Positions 29,164 through 38,015 of a stretch of 64,000 nt of DNA are shown here, one piece after another (the stretch's first letter is position 1; every line of letters begins with the position of its first letter). The DNA lies in contig NZ_KE150242.1 of assembly GCF_000411115.1 (NCBI RefSeq), forward strand, positions 862,218-926,217, given 5' to 3'. The notes below the pieces were generated by a model that did no database searches, was not told the origin of the DNA, and worked only from the letters and a program-made list of their open reading frames with translations. This stretch comes from Capnocytophaga granulosa ATCC 51502. GTDB lineage: Bacteria > Bacteroidota > Bacteroidia > Flavobacteriales > Flavobacteriaceae. The position numbers and the translations under genes are program-made.

Positions 29164-29550
29164 TTAACGTTTTGAGAATTGGAATCTCTTACGAGCTTTC
29201 TTCTGACCGAATTTCTTTCTTTCTACCATACGAGGGTCGCGGGTAAGAAGGCCTTCAGGCTTAAGCACTGCGCGGTTTTCCACGTCCAATTCGCATAGCG
29301 CGCGAGAGATGGCAAGGCGGATGGCTTCGGCTTGTCCTGTGATACCACCACCATATACATTTACTTTTACATCGTAAGTATCCTCGATGCCAAGCAAAGC
29401 AAAAGGTTGTTTTACCTTATACTGAAGGGTAGGGGTATTGAAATAATCAGTCAAATTTCTCTTGTTAACGGTGATCACACCACTTCCCTCTTTCAAGTAG
29501 ATACGAGCGACAGCGGTTTTTCTACGTCCAATCTTGTGAATTACTTCCAT
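29164..29550 (-). CDS. rpsI: 30S ribosomal protein S9
   Basis: A 128-residue S9. 'IGRRKTAVARIYL' near the start and the basic C-terminal 'ARKRFQFSKR', whose terminal Arg reaches the P-site tRNA, are intact. Its start overlaps the rplM stop by one base, so translation is coupled as in most L13-S9 operons. Confidence 0.97.
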   Translation of the reverse strand: MEVIHKIGRRKTAVARIYLKEGSGVITVNKRNLTDYFNTPTLQYKVKQPFALLGIEDTYDVKVNVYGGGITGQAEAIRLAISRALCELDVENRAVLKPEGLLTRDPRMVERKKFGQKKARKRFQFSKR

Positions 29551-30005
29551 TATTTAAGGTCATTTAGGTTAATAGAAACAGGCTTTTGAGACTCATGGTT
29601 ATGAGTAGCCCCTGCATATACTTTAAGGTTACGGAAAAGAGCAGCACCTAATTTGTTTTTAGGGAGCATACCTTTTACTGCTTTTTCAATGATTCTTTCA
29701 GGGAACTTTGCAAGTACCTGTTTGAAAGATTGAATACGTTGTCCGCCAGGGTATCCAGTATAGCGAAGATACTCCTTAGTGTCGGTTTTTAGTCCGCTAA
29801 GTTCTATTTTCTCAGCGTTGATAACAATTACATTATCCCCACAGTCGGCATGGGGGGTGTAACTTGGCTTGTACTTACCTCTGAGGAGTTTGGCAACCTT
29901 GGAGGCAAGACGTCCTAATTTCTGGCCCTCAGCATCTACCACAACCCACTGTTTTTCAGCAGCTTGCTTATTTACTGAGCGTGTTTTGTAACTTAATGTG
30001 TCCAC
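29550..30005 (-). CDS. rplM: 50S ribosomal protein L13
   Basis: A 151-residue L13 that begins M-D-T-L-S-Y-K-T, the usual Bacteroidota N-terminus. The start codon at 30003-30005 is GTG (minus strand), unusual for an abundant ribosomal protein and no ATG competes nearby. '[13 protein letters not shown]' is the diagnostic motif. It leads the rplM-rpsI-rpsB-tsf block with a textbook promoter 70 nt upstream and a hairpin in the leader. Confidence 0.97.
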   Translation of the reverse strand: MDTLSYKTRSVNKQAAEKQWVVVDAEGQKLGRLASKVAKLLRGKYKPSYTPHADCGDNVIVINAEKIELSGLKTDTKEYLRYTGYPGGQRIQSFKQVLAKFPERIIEKAVKGMLPKNKLGAALFRNLKVYAGATHNHESQKPVSINLNDLK

Positions 30006-30037
30006 ACTTAAATTATTTTAATTAAACATTCCTATTG

Positions 30038-30070
30038 TGTTAGTACCTTGATTTATTGGTATTTCTAACA
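30038..30070 (-). ncRNA. Hairpin in the rplM leader, possible L13 autoregulatory element
   Basis: TGTTAG (30038-30043) pairs with CTAACA (30065-30070), and TACC (30044-30047) pairs with GGTA (30058-30061), leaving a 3-nt bulge and a 10-nt loop. It lies between the promoter and the GTG start of rplM. L13 leader elements have been described in Bacteroidia; membership of that family was not tested. Confidence 0.5.
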
Positions 30071-30075
30071 GCGTG

Positions 30076-30106
30076 CAAAGGTACAACAATTTATCAAATC
30101 TGCAAA
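30076..30106 (-). promoter_or_regulatory. Promoter of rplM-rpsI-rpsB-tsf
   Basis: On the minus strand TTTG (30103-30106), a 19-nt spacer and TACCTTTG (30076-30083) match the Bacteroidota consensus exactly. It is the best promoter in the window, as expected for a ribosomal operon. Confidence 0.85.
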
Positions 30107-30179
30107 TTTATTTTTTTATTTTTTTAGCGTGCCCATTCCTCATACAAATGAAAGTTTTTGCAAGGTATTGATATAAAAA

Positions 30180-30205
30180 AATAACTCTCTCTGAAAGGAG
30201 TTATT
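30180..30205 (-). terminator. Terminator overlapping the toxin stop codon
   Basis: AATAACTC (30180-30187) pairs with GAGTTATT (30198-30205); on the minus strand the stem is followed by seven T. The right arm includes the stop codon of the toxin gene (30201-30203). Confidence 0.75.
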
Positions 30206-30584
30206 TCTTTGTTTTTTTCTTGGATTGTTGTGCTTCCATATTTCTAAATTCTTCCACTATTTCCTTAAAATCAGTGGTTTTCTTGCTTTCTATTTCCGAT
30301 TTGTCATAGATAGAGACAAAAATAACGGATTTTGTTTCATCATCAGTATCTATATTGAACACCACTTCGTGCGTAATTACTCTGGCTCCTCCACTTTTAC
30401 CTTTACTCTTAGTGGTAATGTTGAGGCGTATTTTCTTAAACCCTCCACCCAAAGAGGTGCCTAAGAGAGGGTTTGCTTCTATTTCCTCCTTTAGTTTTAT
30501 CAGATCCTTTTTGAGAGATTTGTATTTTTTCAATAAGGGTTTGGCCTCCTTACTGAAATTCTGTAGCACATAAAATTTATATTT
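30201..30584 (-). CDS. RelE/ParE-superfamily toxin candidate
   Basis: A 127-residue basic protein starting M-K-Y-K-F-Y-V-L. It has the RelE-like layout: an N-terminal helical pair ('AKPLLKKYKSLKKDLIKL'), then beta strands with 'GGGFKKIRLNI' and 'VVFNIDT', and a Lys-rich tail. Such toxins usually cleave mRNA on the ribosome. The start at 30584 gives an 8-nt overlap with the upstream antitoxin stop, the arrangement of coupled type II pairs; an in-frame ATG at 30602 is an alternative. The subfamily is uncertain. Confidence 0.7.
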   Translation of the reverse strand, partial: KYKFYVLQNFSKEAKPLLKKYKSLKKDLIKLKEEIEANPLLGTSLGGGFKKIRLNITTKSKGKSGGARVITHEVVFNIDTDDETKSVIFVSIYDKSEIESKKTTDFKEIVEEFRNMEAQQSKKKTKK

Positions 30585-30861
30585 CATTGATAAAATCTTC
30601 AAAAGGTATAGCTTCTTTCTTTCCTGCTCTTACATCAGCAGTTTCTTGTAGTGCTTTTAAAAATTTTTTTCTAAAAGTTTCGTCTTTTTTGGAGGACACG
30701 GCAGGTTCAGGATTGGCAAGTCCCGCTTTAGCCTTTGCCTTGGCAGGGGCTTTTTCCTTAGACTGGGTTTCTGTAAATTCCACAAAACTAAGCGTCTTCA
30801 GATATTCAATAAAAGCTAATGCTTGTGGGCTGTTGCTGGTAATGGTGATAGTGTAAGCCAT
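30577..30861 (-). CDS. Antitoxin of the RelE-like toxin pair
   Basis: A 94-residue protein. The N-terminus ('AYTITITSNSPQALAFIEYL') is a short strand-helix unit, the middle is an Ala/Lys/Pro-rich low-complexity linker ('KEKAPAKAKAKAG'), and the C-terminal helix ('ETFRKKFLKALQETADV') is the probable toxin-binding part. The ATG at 30861 is chosen because the longer frame runs across the TATCTTTG promoter box (30881-30888). The antitoxin-first order and overlap with the toxin support the assignment; no DNA-binding fold is recognised. Confidence 0.65.
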   Translation of the reverse strand: MAYTITITSNSPQALAFIEYLKTLSFVEFTETQSKEKAPAKAKAKAGLANPEPAVSSKKDETFRKKFLKALQETADVRAGKKEAIPFEDFINEI

Positions 30862-30880
30862 AAGATTCTTATTTCGGGTA

Positions 30881-30888
30881 CAAAGATA
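30881..30888 (-). promoter_or_regulatory. -7 box of the toxin-antitoxin pair
   Basis: TATCTTTG on the minus strand, 20 nt before the antitoxin ATG. A TTTTG sits 23 nt upstream, slightly further than ideal. Confidence 0.55.
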
Positions 30889-30960
30889 CAAATTATTTTT
30901 TGTACTAAGTGCAAAAATTGTACCAAAACGCAATAGTCCCAAATTCTCTCTCAAGTGATT

Positions 30961-31602
30961 TTAGTCCTTTTCTTTCATGTAAAACTTACCTTTTCTCAAG
31001 GAGGCTTCATCAAAGAAACGAATGTCCTCTATCTCAATGCGATATATGATATTATAGGGTACCTCAGGCGGGTTATAGGATAGTATAGAAAATACTACTT
31101 TCTTGTGTGTCTGGGGATTCTGATAAATATAGTTACTCATTTTGGTATCCTTGGGTTGGAAAATAGGATCATAGAAAACACTCCCCAACTTCTCTGTTAG
31201 CTCAGGAAAAGAGATAGGATATATAGCCTTTTCATAGCTCACTTTTCCAGCTTTGATACTATAGGGACTATGGAGGGATAGGTCTAAGGTGTATGCGTAC
31301 TCAGCTGCTCTCTTATAAGATATTAGCTTGGCATTATTATCATATTTTTCCTTATCCAGATCTATATAAGCTACTTTTTCTTGGGTGAATCCTGCAAAGC
31401 TGCTTTTCTTTTCCTCAAGAAGAAGATATTTCTTTTCAGGGGATATACTTTGAAAAATAGCATATATCTTTTCCTCTGAAGGCTCTTCTTGGGTTACCTG
31501 CTGACAGAAATCAAGTAATATCTCTATCAACTCTTTAGAATTCTGTGCCCTTAGAGGGAGACAGACATACAAAAATAAAAGTATCCATATTCCTTTTTTC
31601 AT
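30961..31602 (-). CDS. Hypothetical secreted protein
   Basis: A 213-residue protein with a clear Sec signal peptide (M-K-K-G-I-W start, hydrophobic core, cleavage near L-R-A-Q). The mature part is mixed alpha/beta and charged, with repeated Lys/Glu/Tyr, and has no recognised domain. The ATG at 31602 is preferred over the frame start at 31629 because the -7 box TATCTTTG lies at 31627-31634. It is a single gene between manA's divergent promoter and the toxin-antitoxin pair. Likely periplasmic; function unknown. Confidence 0.7.
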   Translation of the reverse strand: MKKGIWILLFLYVCLPLRAQNSKELIEILLDFCQQVTQEEPSEEKIYAIFQSISPEKKYLLLEEKKSSFAGFTQEKVAYIDLDKEKYDNNAKLISYKRAAEYAYTLDLSLHSPYSIKAGKVSYEKAIYPISFPELTEKLGSVFYDPIFQPKDTKMSNYIYQNPQTHKKVVFSILSYNPPEVPYNIIYRIEIEDIRFFDEASLRKGKFYMKEKD

Positions 31603-31626
31603 TTTATACAGCTTTTCTATAAGGTA

Positions 31627-31634
31627 CAAAGATA
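31627..31634 (-). promoter_or_regulatory. -7 box of the hypothetical secreted-protein gene
   Basis: TATCTTTG on the minus strand, 25 nt before the ATG at 31602. No clear TTG at the expected upstream distance. Confidence 0.5.
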
Positions 31635-31723
31635 AAATTTATCCTTTTATTTATAACCAAACCTCTCATGATTAACAGATAAATAACAAAAATAGCCAAT
31701 ATATAGAACACTCCTAAGACTGC

Positions 31724-31752
31724 TTGTAATTCTAAAAAAAATTGTACTTTTG
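31724..31752 (+). promoter_or_regulatory. Promoter of manA-ruvC-hemW
   Basis: TTG (31724-31726), an 18-nt spacer and TACTTTTG (31745-31752), a good TAnnTTTG-class promoter, 22 nt before the ATG at 31774. Confidence 0.65.
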
Positions 31753-31773
31753 TGCTTTCAAATATTGATACCA

Positions 31774-32736
31774 ATGAACCTATATCCACTTAGCTTTGCC
31801 CCTATCTTTAAGGAACGTATTTGGGGCGGAGAGAAACTTGAGAAGGAACTCCATAAGCCTATCCATCAACCTCTTATAGGGGAAAGTTGGGAAGTCTCTA
31901 CAGTAAAAGGAGATGTTTCTGTCATTAGCAATGGTACTCTAAAGGGTACTTCCCTACAGGCACTCATAGAGCAAGCACCTGAAGCACTCTTAGGCCGTGC
32001 CGTATATAAGCGATTTGGGACAGACTTCCCACTGCTTATCAAGTTCATAGATGCCGCTCAAGACCTCTCCATACAAGTACACCCCGATGATGCTTTGGCC
32101 AAAGCCCGCCATAACTCCTTTGGAAAAACTGAGATGTGGTATATCATGGAGGCAGATACAGATGCTTCTATCATTATAGGTTTCAATAAAAACGTGAGCC
32201 GAGAGGAGTACCAAGCCCACTTGGCTGACAAGACCCTTAGCCAACTACTTCATTTTGAAAAGGTAAAACATGGGGATATGTTCTTTATCCCAGCGGGGAA
32301 AATCCACGCCATAGGAGCTGGAGTCTTATTAGCTGAAATCCAACAGACCAGCGACATCACTTACCGCGTATATGACTTTGACCGCAAGGACAAAAATGGT
32401 AATTACCGAGAACTACATACAGAACTTGCCTTGGACGCTATTGATTTTGAGCAGAAAGATGATTTTCGCAAGACCTATACCAAGGCGGAAAACACCGTTA
32501 ATCCTGCTGTGGTATCACCTTATTTTACTACAGATTATTTGAAAATTAACCAAGAGATGCCCCTGACCCTTTCAGGAGAATCTTTCCATATCTATATGGG
32601 GGTTGCTGGTAAGGGCAGTCTACAATATGGGGATATGGAACTGCCTTTGGAAAAAGGGCAGACTGTATTGGTACCTGCCTGCTGTAAGCAAATCAGCCTT
32701 AAGGGAGATATGGAGGTCTTACAAGTATCTTGCTAA
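31774..32736 (+). CDS. manA: Mannose-6-phosphate isomerase, class I
   Basis: A 320-residue zinc enzyme interconverting fructose-6-P and mannose-6-P to supply mannose for glycans. The zinc site is visible as Q-V-H-P, K-T-E-M-W and '[12 protein letters not shown]' (Gln/His, Glu, His). The short two-cupin form is typical of Firmicutes and Bacteroidota. The ATG at 31774 is preferred because the -7 box overlaps the earlier in-frame start. It leads a manA-ruvC-hemW transcript. Confidence 0.92.
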   Translation: MNLYPLSFAPIFKERIWGGEKLEKELHKPIHQPLIGESWEVSTVKGDVSVISNGTLKGTSLQALIEQAPEALLGRAVYKRFGTDFPLLIKFIDAAQDLSIQVHPDDALAKARHNSFGKTEMWYIMEADTDASIIIGFNKNVSREEYQAHLADKTLSQLLHFEKVKHGDMFFIPAGKIHAIGAGVLLAEIQQTSDITYRVYDFDRKDKNGNYRELHTELALDAIDFEQKDDFRKTYTKAENTVNPAVVSPYFTTDYLKINQEMPLTLSGESFHIYMGVAGKGSLQYGDMELPLEKGQTVLVPACCKQISLKGDMEVLQVSC

Positions 32737-32747
32737 AAGAGAGGAAA

Positions 32748-33299
32748 GTGGTTATAGAAAAAATCATCTTAGGGGTAGACCCTGGTACGACCGTTATGGG
32801 CTTTGGTATCATAGAGGTAGTGAAGAACCAGATGCGTTTTGTTCAGATGAATGAACTCTTACTGAGCAAGTATGACAATCACTACCTCAAGCTCAAGCAC
32901 ATATTCGAGCGTACCACCGAGCTTATAGACACCTATCACCCTGACGAGTTGGCCATAGAAGCCCCCTTTTTCGGAAAGAATGTACAATCCATGCTTAAAC
33001 TGGGGCGTGCTCAAGGAGTAGCTATGGCGGCGGGACTGGCTCGCGATCTGCCTATTACCGAATACGAACCCAAGAAAGTGAAGATGGCCATCACTGGCAA
33101 TGGAAATGCCTCCAAGGAACAGGTAGCCAAGATGTTGCAGCAGTTGCTCAAATTCAAAGAGCTCCCCTCTCACCTTGATGCCACCGATGGGCTGGCCGTA
33201 GCTGTCTGCCACTTTTTCAATGGCGGAAAGGCCGAAAAGCAACAAAGTTACTCCTCTTGGGAGGCCTTTGTCAAGCAAAACGAAAACAGAATTTCTTGA
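32748..33299 (+). CDS. ruvC: Crossover junction endodeoxyribonuclease RuvC
   Basis: A 183-residue resolvase that cuts Holliday junctions with RuvAB. The acidic catalytic residues are in 'ILGVDPGTT' (Asp), 'ELAIEAPFF' (Glu) and '[14 protein letters not shown]' (two Asp). No ATG is available at the expected position; GTG at 32748 is chosen, and TTG at 32730 (overlapping manA by 7 nt) is the alternative. hemW starts 3 nt after its stop. Confidence 0.94.
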   Translation: MVIEKIILGVDPGTTVMGFGIIEVVKNQMRFVQMNELLLSKYDNHYLKLKHIFERTTELIDTYHPDELAIEAPFFGKNVQSMLKLGRAQGVAMAAGLARDLPITEYEPKKVKMAITGNGNASKEQVAKMLQQLLKFKELPSHLDATDGLAVAVCHFFNGGKAEKQQSYSSWEAFVKQNENRIS

Positions 33300-33302
33300 G
33301 CC

Positions 33303-34436
33303 ATGTATAGCCTCTATATACATATTCCTTTTTGCCGACAGGCCTGCCATTACTGTGATTTCCACTTCTCCACGACCCTAAAGCACAAAGAAGAGATGGT
33401 CAAGGCCTTATGCAAGGAACTGGAACTAAGAAAAGCGGAGGCTACCACTCCCCTACAGACCATCTATTTGGGCGGAGGCACCCCTTCTGTATTGACTTTT
33501 GCAGAGCTAAGCGAGTTATTTGCTACTATCTACCAGCATTACAAAGTCAATGAAGGGGCTGAAATCACTATAGAGGTCAATCCTGATGATTTTTCTCGCC
33601 CCAATAGCGAGCTTTCCTTAGCTCAGTTAAAAGAATTGGGCATTAACCGCCTTAGTGTGGGGGTACAATCCTTCTATGAAGAAGACTTACAGCTGATGAA
33701 TCGGGCACATAGTGCTGTGCAGGCCACTGCTTTTTTAGAACAAGCCGTTCCTCTATTTGCCAATACCACTATAGACCTTATCTACGGGATTCCCCATATG
33801 ACTCAGCAGCGCTGGCGCTCGAATATAGAGCGGGCGCTTTCCTTCGGGATACCTCATCTTTCGGCCTATGCTCTTACGGTAGAGCCTCGTACCGCCTTAT
33901 ACCAGTTTATCCAGAAAGGCAAGATGCCTCCTACCGATGACGGACAAGCCCGCCAGCACTTTTACTTACTCAAGGAACGCTTAGAGCAAGCAGGCTTTGT
34001 ACATTATGAACTCTCTAATTTCGGTAAGCAAGGCTATTTTAGCCAAAACAATACCGCCTATTGGGAGCAAAAACCCTATATGGGAATAGGCCCTTCGGCA
34101 CATAGCTACAATGGGCAAGCACGTATGTGGAACATAGCTCATAACATAAAGTATATACGCCAAATAGCTCAGGGTATTCTCCCCCAAGAGCAGGAAATCC
34201 TATCAGAGAAAGACCGCTATAACGAACGTATTATGACTGGGCTTAGGATACGCAAAGGCATCTCCTTGGAGAAGATCCAAGCCGATTTTGGCCAAGAGTA
34301 TCTGAACTACTTAATCAAAGAAGCCTTTCCCTATATAGAGAAAGGCCTATTGTTAAACAATGAAAATCATCTGATCACCACTGATGCAGGATTATTTCTC
34401 AGTGATGGTATTGCCGCTGATTTATTCATGGTATAG
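33303..34436 (+). CDS. hemW: Radical SAM heme chaperone HemW
   Basis: A 377-residue radical SAM protein. The Fe-S motif C-R-Q-A-C-H-Y-C (CxxxCxxC) follows the N-terminal 'SLYIHIPF', and 'YLGGGTPSVL' is the SAM-binding glycine loop. HemW binds heme and delivers it to respiratory proteins; it was formerly annotated as oxygen-independent coproporphyrinogen oxidase, but the HemW-type N-terminus argues for the chaperone. It ends 3 nt from the convergent DUF3078 gene. Confidence 0.92.
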   Translation: MYSLYIHIPFCRQACHYCDFHFSTTLKHKEEMVKALCKELELRKAEATTPLQTIYLGGGTPSVLTFAELSELFATIYQHYKVNEGAEITIEVNPDDFSRPNSELSLAQLKELGINRLSVGVQSFYEEDLQLMNRAHSAVQATAFLEQAVPLFANTTIDLIYGIPHMTQQRWRSNIERALSFGIPHLSAYALTVEPRTALYQFIQKGKMPPTDDGQARQHFYLLKERLEQAGFVHYELSNFGKQGYFSQNNTAYWEQKPYMGIGPSAHSYNGQARMWNIAHNIKYIRQIAQGILPQEQEILSEKDRYNERIMTGLRIRKGISLEKIQADFGQEYLNYLIKEAFPYIEKGLLLNNENHLITTDAGLFLSDGIAADLFMV

Positions 34437-34439
34437 GGC

Positions 34440-35468
34440 TTAGAAGGTGTATTTGATCCCTATACCCAATATCTGTTTGAACTGTACTCGTGGGCTGTAT
34501 AAGTGTTTCGCACCATTGGGCAATATTTCTTCTTTAAATTTGATATCATCATCATACTTCAGGTGAGTACCGATACGTGCTTGTAGGAAACTATTAATCT
34601 TCATGTCTATAGACATTTGCCAGTCTATATCTATATTACCGAAACTCTTGTCATACTGGGTATATAAGGAGGCTTGGTTGGTCATCTTGACATTCTCATA
34701 GATATCCATTTCATGCTTGCCTGATACCAAGAAACCGACTCTGGTAAGGCTGCGAGGGGAGTGTTTTATGAGCCTACCTGTATTATCATATTCGGCTATA
34801 GGCAGACCGAAAGAACCTTTATCAGCCAATTTCTGATCCATAACAAAGGTAGATTTCAAGGTAAGCGGAGAGACGAAAAGGGCTGTTTTACCATTCTGTG
34901 GTGCATACTCCGCACCAATACTTATATACAGATAACCTGGTGCCATAAAACGAGAGATTGGCTCATCGTCTGCCTCTCTTGGGTCGTCGTAACCATCGCT
35001 GAACTGGGTGTTGAAAGTCAGCTTGGCCGAATAATACCAATCCCTAAAGCCTGTACGATAACCATAGGAAGAAGTAAAGGTAACTTGGTCATCAGTTTTT
35101 CTAAGGCTTTCTCCTTTTTGGGCGTTGATTCCATAGTTGGCCACCAGTTCGTTATCCCAGAAATAATTTTTTACCAAGTAACGACGGCGAAATTTTACAT
35201 CGGCTAGGAAGGTAATGGAATTTACCCCCCCTGCATTCCAGTTGGAATACGCTACCTCACTCATGTTAAGCCCCACTGAGTTGAACTTATACCAGCGTTC
35301 ATTCTGGAGTTTTAACTTCTCAAAGGTATAACTCAGTTCGTTTTTACTAAAATCCACCTCTTTTACCTGAATAATAGGAGGCATAATCCTCGGACGCACT
35401 TTTCTTACCTGCGCTTGTAATGGCAAAGCAAACGAAAGAATAATGATACTAAGTAGTAACTTCTTCAT
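34440..35468 (-). CDS. DUF3078 outer-membrane-type protein
   Basis: A 342-residue protein with a Sec signal peptide (cleavage near L-Q-A-Q) and many alternating aromatic/polar strands ending in Phe, as expected of an outer-membrane beta-barrel. The segment 'NMSEVAYSNWNAGGVNS' is typical of DUF3078, a Bacteroidota family of unknown function. The upstream gap to DUF5683 is filled with heptamer repeats, so it may be transcribed separately. Confidence 0.85.
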   Translation of the reverse strand: MKKLLLSIIILSFALPLQAQVRKVRPRIMPPIIQVKEVDFSKNELSYTFEKLKLQNERWYKFNSVGLNMSEVAYSNWNAGGVNSITFLADVKFRRRYLVKNYFWDNELVANYGINAQKGESLRKTDDQVTFTSSYGYRTGFRDWYYSAKLTFNTQFSDGYDDPREADDEPISRFMAPGYLYISIGAEYAPQNGKTALFVSPLTLKSTFVMDQKLADKGSFGLPIAEYDNTGRLIKHSPRSLTRVGFLVSGKHEMDIYENVKMTNQASLYTQYDKSFGNIDIDWQMSIDMKINSFLQARIGTHLKYDDDIKFKEEILPNGAKHLYSPRVQFKQILGIGIKYTF

Positions 35469-35497
35469 TTTTTATAATTGTTAATTGTTAATAGTCA

Positions 35498-35594
35498 ATA
35501 GTGGTTAGTCGTTAGTGGTCAGTCACTAGTCATTAGTCATTAGTCATTAGTCACTAGTCGTTAGTCACTAGTCATTGGTCATTGGTCATTGGTC
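35498..35594. repeat. Heptamer repeat array (TTAGTCA/TTGGTCA)
   Basis: Tandem ATTAGTC, ACTAGTC and ATTGGTC heptamers form most of the gap between the DUF5683 and DUF3078 genes. Several perfect copies are consecutive (around 35528-35548 and 35570-35590). Confidence 0.85.
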
Positions 35595-35595
35595 A

Positions 35596-36198
35596 CTATC
35601 TAAGTTTATAGGTTAGTGAGAGTCCTATACAGGGGCTATTATTAAAGTAATTCTGATACATGAATGGTTCTAAGGAAAGATTTTCATCGACATTGAATTG
35701 TTTGAGGTGAGCATCTACATTGGCCTCAATGATATTAAGCGCATAGAAGCCTATGGCAAAGAGCATAGCCATTTCCTTATTTCTTCGGTAGAGATTTTGG
35801 GCACGGCGGAGCGCATCGGTGCTTAAGCGTGGTACTCCGTCCTGACGGCCAGGGTAGAACTCATCGTCGGTACGCCCATCCAGACGACTCTTGTAGGCAT
35901 CCCGATAGCGGTTTAGCTCCTTGTCGTTCTCTATATACAGATAAGTAGGAATCCCTATGGCCAAATATACAATAGGGATTTTCCAATAACTCTTGTTATA
36001 GGCCTGCCCCAGTCCTGGAATAATTGCCGAGTAAAAAGCTGCTCGTGCTGGAGAAAGTGGATCGGTATTCCAAGTAGGAGTGACCACCTTATCGGCAACC
36101 ACCACAGGGGGGGGCTCCTTTACCGATAAGGTATCGGATTGCGCCCAAGCCCTAGAGGCCAAGAGTATCGTTATCAGTATGTAAAAGCTAAGCCTCAC
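35596..36198 (-). CDS. DUF5683 domain protein, last gene of the parA-parB cluster
   Basis: A 200-residue protein with a signal peptide (cleavage near A-W-A-Q) and the DUF5683 hallmark 'YSAIIPGLGQAYNKSYWKIP' followed by a hydrophobic segment ('IVYLAIGIPTYLYI') and another near residue 150. It is likely envelope-associated. Its start overlaps the 3' end of parB by 11 nt, so the two are translationally coupled. ParB-DUF5683 linkage is common in Bacteroidota, but the functional reason is unknown. Confidence 0.85.
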   Translation of the reverse strand: MRLSFYILITILLASRAWAQSDTLSVKEPPPVVVADKVVTPTWNTDPLSPARAAFYSAIIPGLGQAYNKSYWKIPIVYLAIGIPTYLYIENDKELNRYRDAYKSRLDGRTDDEFYPGRQDGVPRLSTDALRRAQNLYRRNKEMAMLFAIGFYALNIIEANVDAHLKQFNVDENLSLEPFMYQNYFNNSPCIGLSLTYKLR

Positions 36199-37111
36199 CG
36201 TGTAGAATTTTTTGTATACGTTCTAATTCCTCTTCTGTTTGGAAAGGAATTTCTATCTTTCCCTTACCCGACTTATCTATTTTCACTGCAAAGTGCTTGC
36301 CAAAGCGCTGGCGTAGTCCTTCGAGACGCTCGGCAACGAAAGACGGCAGTGGTGCAGGTGCTTCCTTGCTCTTAGGCTCTTGTTTGGGAGGGATTACCGC
36401 CACCTTTTGTGGATTCTTGAGCTGTTGTACAGCCTGCTCGGTATCGCGTACGGAGAGGTCTTGGGCAACGATACGGTTATAGAGTTCCAATTGTTGCTCC
36501 TTATCCTCAATATTGATCAGCGCGCGTCCGTGCCCCATGGAGATAAAGCCGTCACGAATCCCTGTTTGTATAATAGGGTCCAACTTCAAAAGGCGTAGAT
36601 AATTGGTAATGGTAGAGCGTTTCTTACCCACCTTTTCACTCATCTGCTCTTGGGTAAGGCTCAGCTCCTCAATCATACGATTGTAGCTTAGCGCTACCTC
36701 GATAGGGTCTAGGTCTTGTCGTTGGATATTTTCCACCAATGCCATCATGAGCGATTCCTCGTCATTGGCAATACGTATAAAGGCAGGAATAGAAGTAAGT
36801 CCCGCCATTTTGGCTGCTCTCCAGCGGCGTTCCCCAGAGATAAGCTCGTACTTTTGGGTATCTATTTTTCTAACCGTAATGGGCTGAATAACCCCTAATT
36901 CCTTGATAGAAGACGCCAATTCACTAAGGGCTTCCTCGCTAAAGACGGTACGTGGCTGATAAGGGTTTTCGGTAATCTGGTCTAAGGGTAGTTCCAGTAC
37001 ATTACCGATGAGCTTATCTGCATTGGTATCGGAGGCCGATTGTATATCCTCAGCAGGGAGCAAGGCCCCTAAGCCACGCCCCAATCGTTGTCCTTTGTTT
37101 AACTTTCCCAT
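36188..37111 (-). CDS. parB: Chromosome-partitioning protein ParB
   Basis: A 307-residue CTP-dependent DNA clamp that loads at parS. Visible are the N-terminal 'RLGRGLGALLP' box, the 'NPYQPR' and 'GERRWRAAKMAG' CTP-binding motifs, the 'VENIQRQDLDPIEVA' region, a helix-turn-helix ('EQMSEKVGKKRSTITNYLRL') and a C-terminal dimerisation helix. It begins 1 nt after parA. No palindromic parS-like site was found in the window. Confidence 0.96.
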   Translation of the reverse strand: MGKLNKGQRLGRGLGALLPAEDIQSASDTNADKLIGNVLELPLDQITENPYQPRTVFSEEALSELASSIKELGVIQPITVRKIDTQKYELISGERRWRAAKMAGLTSIPAFIRIANDEESLMMALVENIQRQDLDPIEVALSYNRMIEELSLTQEQMSEKVGKKRSTITNYLRLLKLDPIIQTGIRDGFISMGHGRALINIEDKEQQLELYNRIVAQDLSVRDTEQAVQQLKNPQKVAVIPPKQEPKSKEAPAPLPSFVAERLEGLRQRFGKHFAVKIDKSGKGKIEIPFQTEEELERIQKILHGEA

Positions 37112-37112
37112 G

Positions 37113-37883
37113 CTATGCCTTCGTATTCTTTTTAATAATTTCTTCTGCTAAGCTGATATAGTTGGCCGCGCCCTTGCTGGCTGCATCATAACTAATGATA
37201 GTTTCCCCAAAGCTGGGAGCCTCACTAAGGCGGATATTTCGCTGAATAATAGTTTCAAAAACCATCTCACTGAAATGTTTCTGCACCTCTTCCACCACTT
37301 GGTTGGAGAGTCTTAGGCGTGCATCGTACATAGTCAAGAGCAGTCCTTCTATATCCAAGGCTGGATTATGGATTTTCTGTACACTTTTGATGGTATTGAG
37401 AAGCTTGCCTAATCCTTCGAGAGCAAAATACTCACATTGGATAGGGATAATCACCGAATCGGCAGCAGTAAGTGCGTTAAGAGTGAGCAGTCCCAGAGAG
37501 GGCGCACAATCTATAATGATATAGTCATATCTGTCCTTAATCGGTGCTAGAGCCTCCTTGAGCATATACTCACGGCGGGGCTTATCCACCAATTCTATTT
37601 CGATAGCCACCAGGTCTATATGTGCAGCAATTAGGTCTAAGTTAGGCGAGTTGGTAGGGACTATGGTACCTTCGGCCTCCACGGAATGTTCCAAGACCTC
37701 GTAGGTTCCACGCTCTACACCCTCTACATCTATTCCCAATCCAGAGGTAGCATTGGCCTGAGGGTCGGCATCTATCAGGAGTACCTTTTTTTCCAAAACC
37801 CCTAAAGCAGCCGCTAAATTAATAGAAGAGGTAGTCTTTCCGACCCCTCCTTTTTGGTTGGCTACAGCTATGATTTTGCCCAT
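37113..37883 (-). CDS. parA: Chromosome-partitioning ATPase ParA (Soj)
   Basis: A 256-residue ParA with deviant Walker A 'KGGVGKTTSSIN' and Walker A' 'LLIDADPQANATSGLG'. It hydrolyses ATP with ParB to segregate origins. The promoter lies 26-57 nt upstream, and parB and DUF5683 follow in one operon. Confidence 0.97.
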   Translation of the reverse strand: MGKIIAVANQKGGVGKTTSSINLAAALGVLEKKVLLIDADPQANATSGLGIDVEGVERGTYEVLEHSVEAEGTIVPTNSPNLDLIAAHIDLVAIEIELVDKPRREYMLKEALAPIKDRYDYIIIDCAPSLGLLTLNALTAADSVIIPIQCEYFALEGLGKLLNTIKSVQKIHNPALDIEGLLLTMYDARLRLSNQVVEEVQKHFSEMVFETIIQRNIRLSEAPSFGETIISYDAASKGAANYISLAEEIIKKNTKA

Positions 37884-37908
37884 AATATCTTATTATTTTT
37901 TCAGAGGG

Positions 37909-37940
37909 TAAAAGTACGGCTATTTTTGCGATTGACAAAA
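37909..37940 (-). promoter_or_regulatory. Promoter of parA-parB-DUF5683
   Basis: On the minus strand TTTTG (37936-37940), a 19-nt spacer and TACTTTTA (37909-37916): a perfect spacing with one mismatch in the -7 box. Confidence 0.6.
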
Positions 37941-37967
37941 CAAAGTTATTAACAATATTAGTTAAAA

Positions 37968-38007
37968 AACATTTGCAGTTACTTAGCCATTTATAACTGC
38001 AAATGTT
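37968..38007 (-). terminator. Terminator of fabG
   Basis: AACATTTGCAGTTA (37968-37981) and its exact complement (37994-38007) form a 14-bp stem with a 12-nt loop, followed on the minus strand by a T run. It begins 8 nt past the fabG stop. Confidence 0.85.
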
Positions 38008-38015
38008 TTTATTTC

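Noticed and set aside
35475..35595. CRISPR array
   Set aside because: The units are 7 nt without spacers, so this is a tandem heptamer repeat.
36188..38015. parS sites near parAB
   Set aside because: No good 16-bp parS-like palindrome was found in or around the operon by eye.
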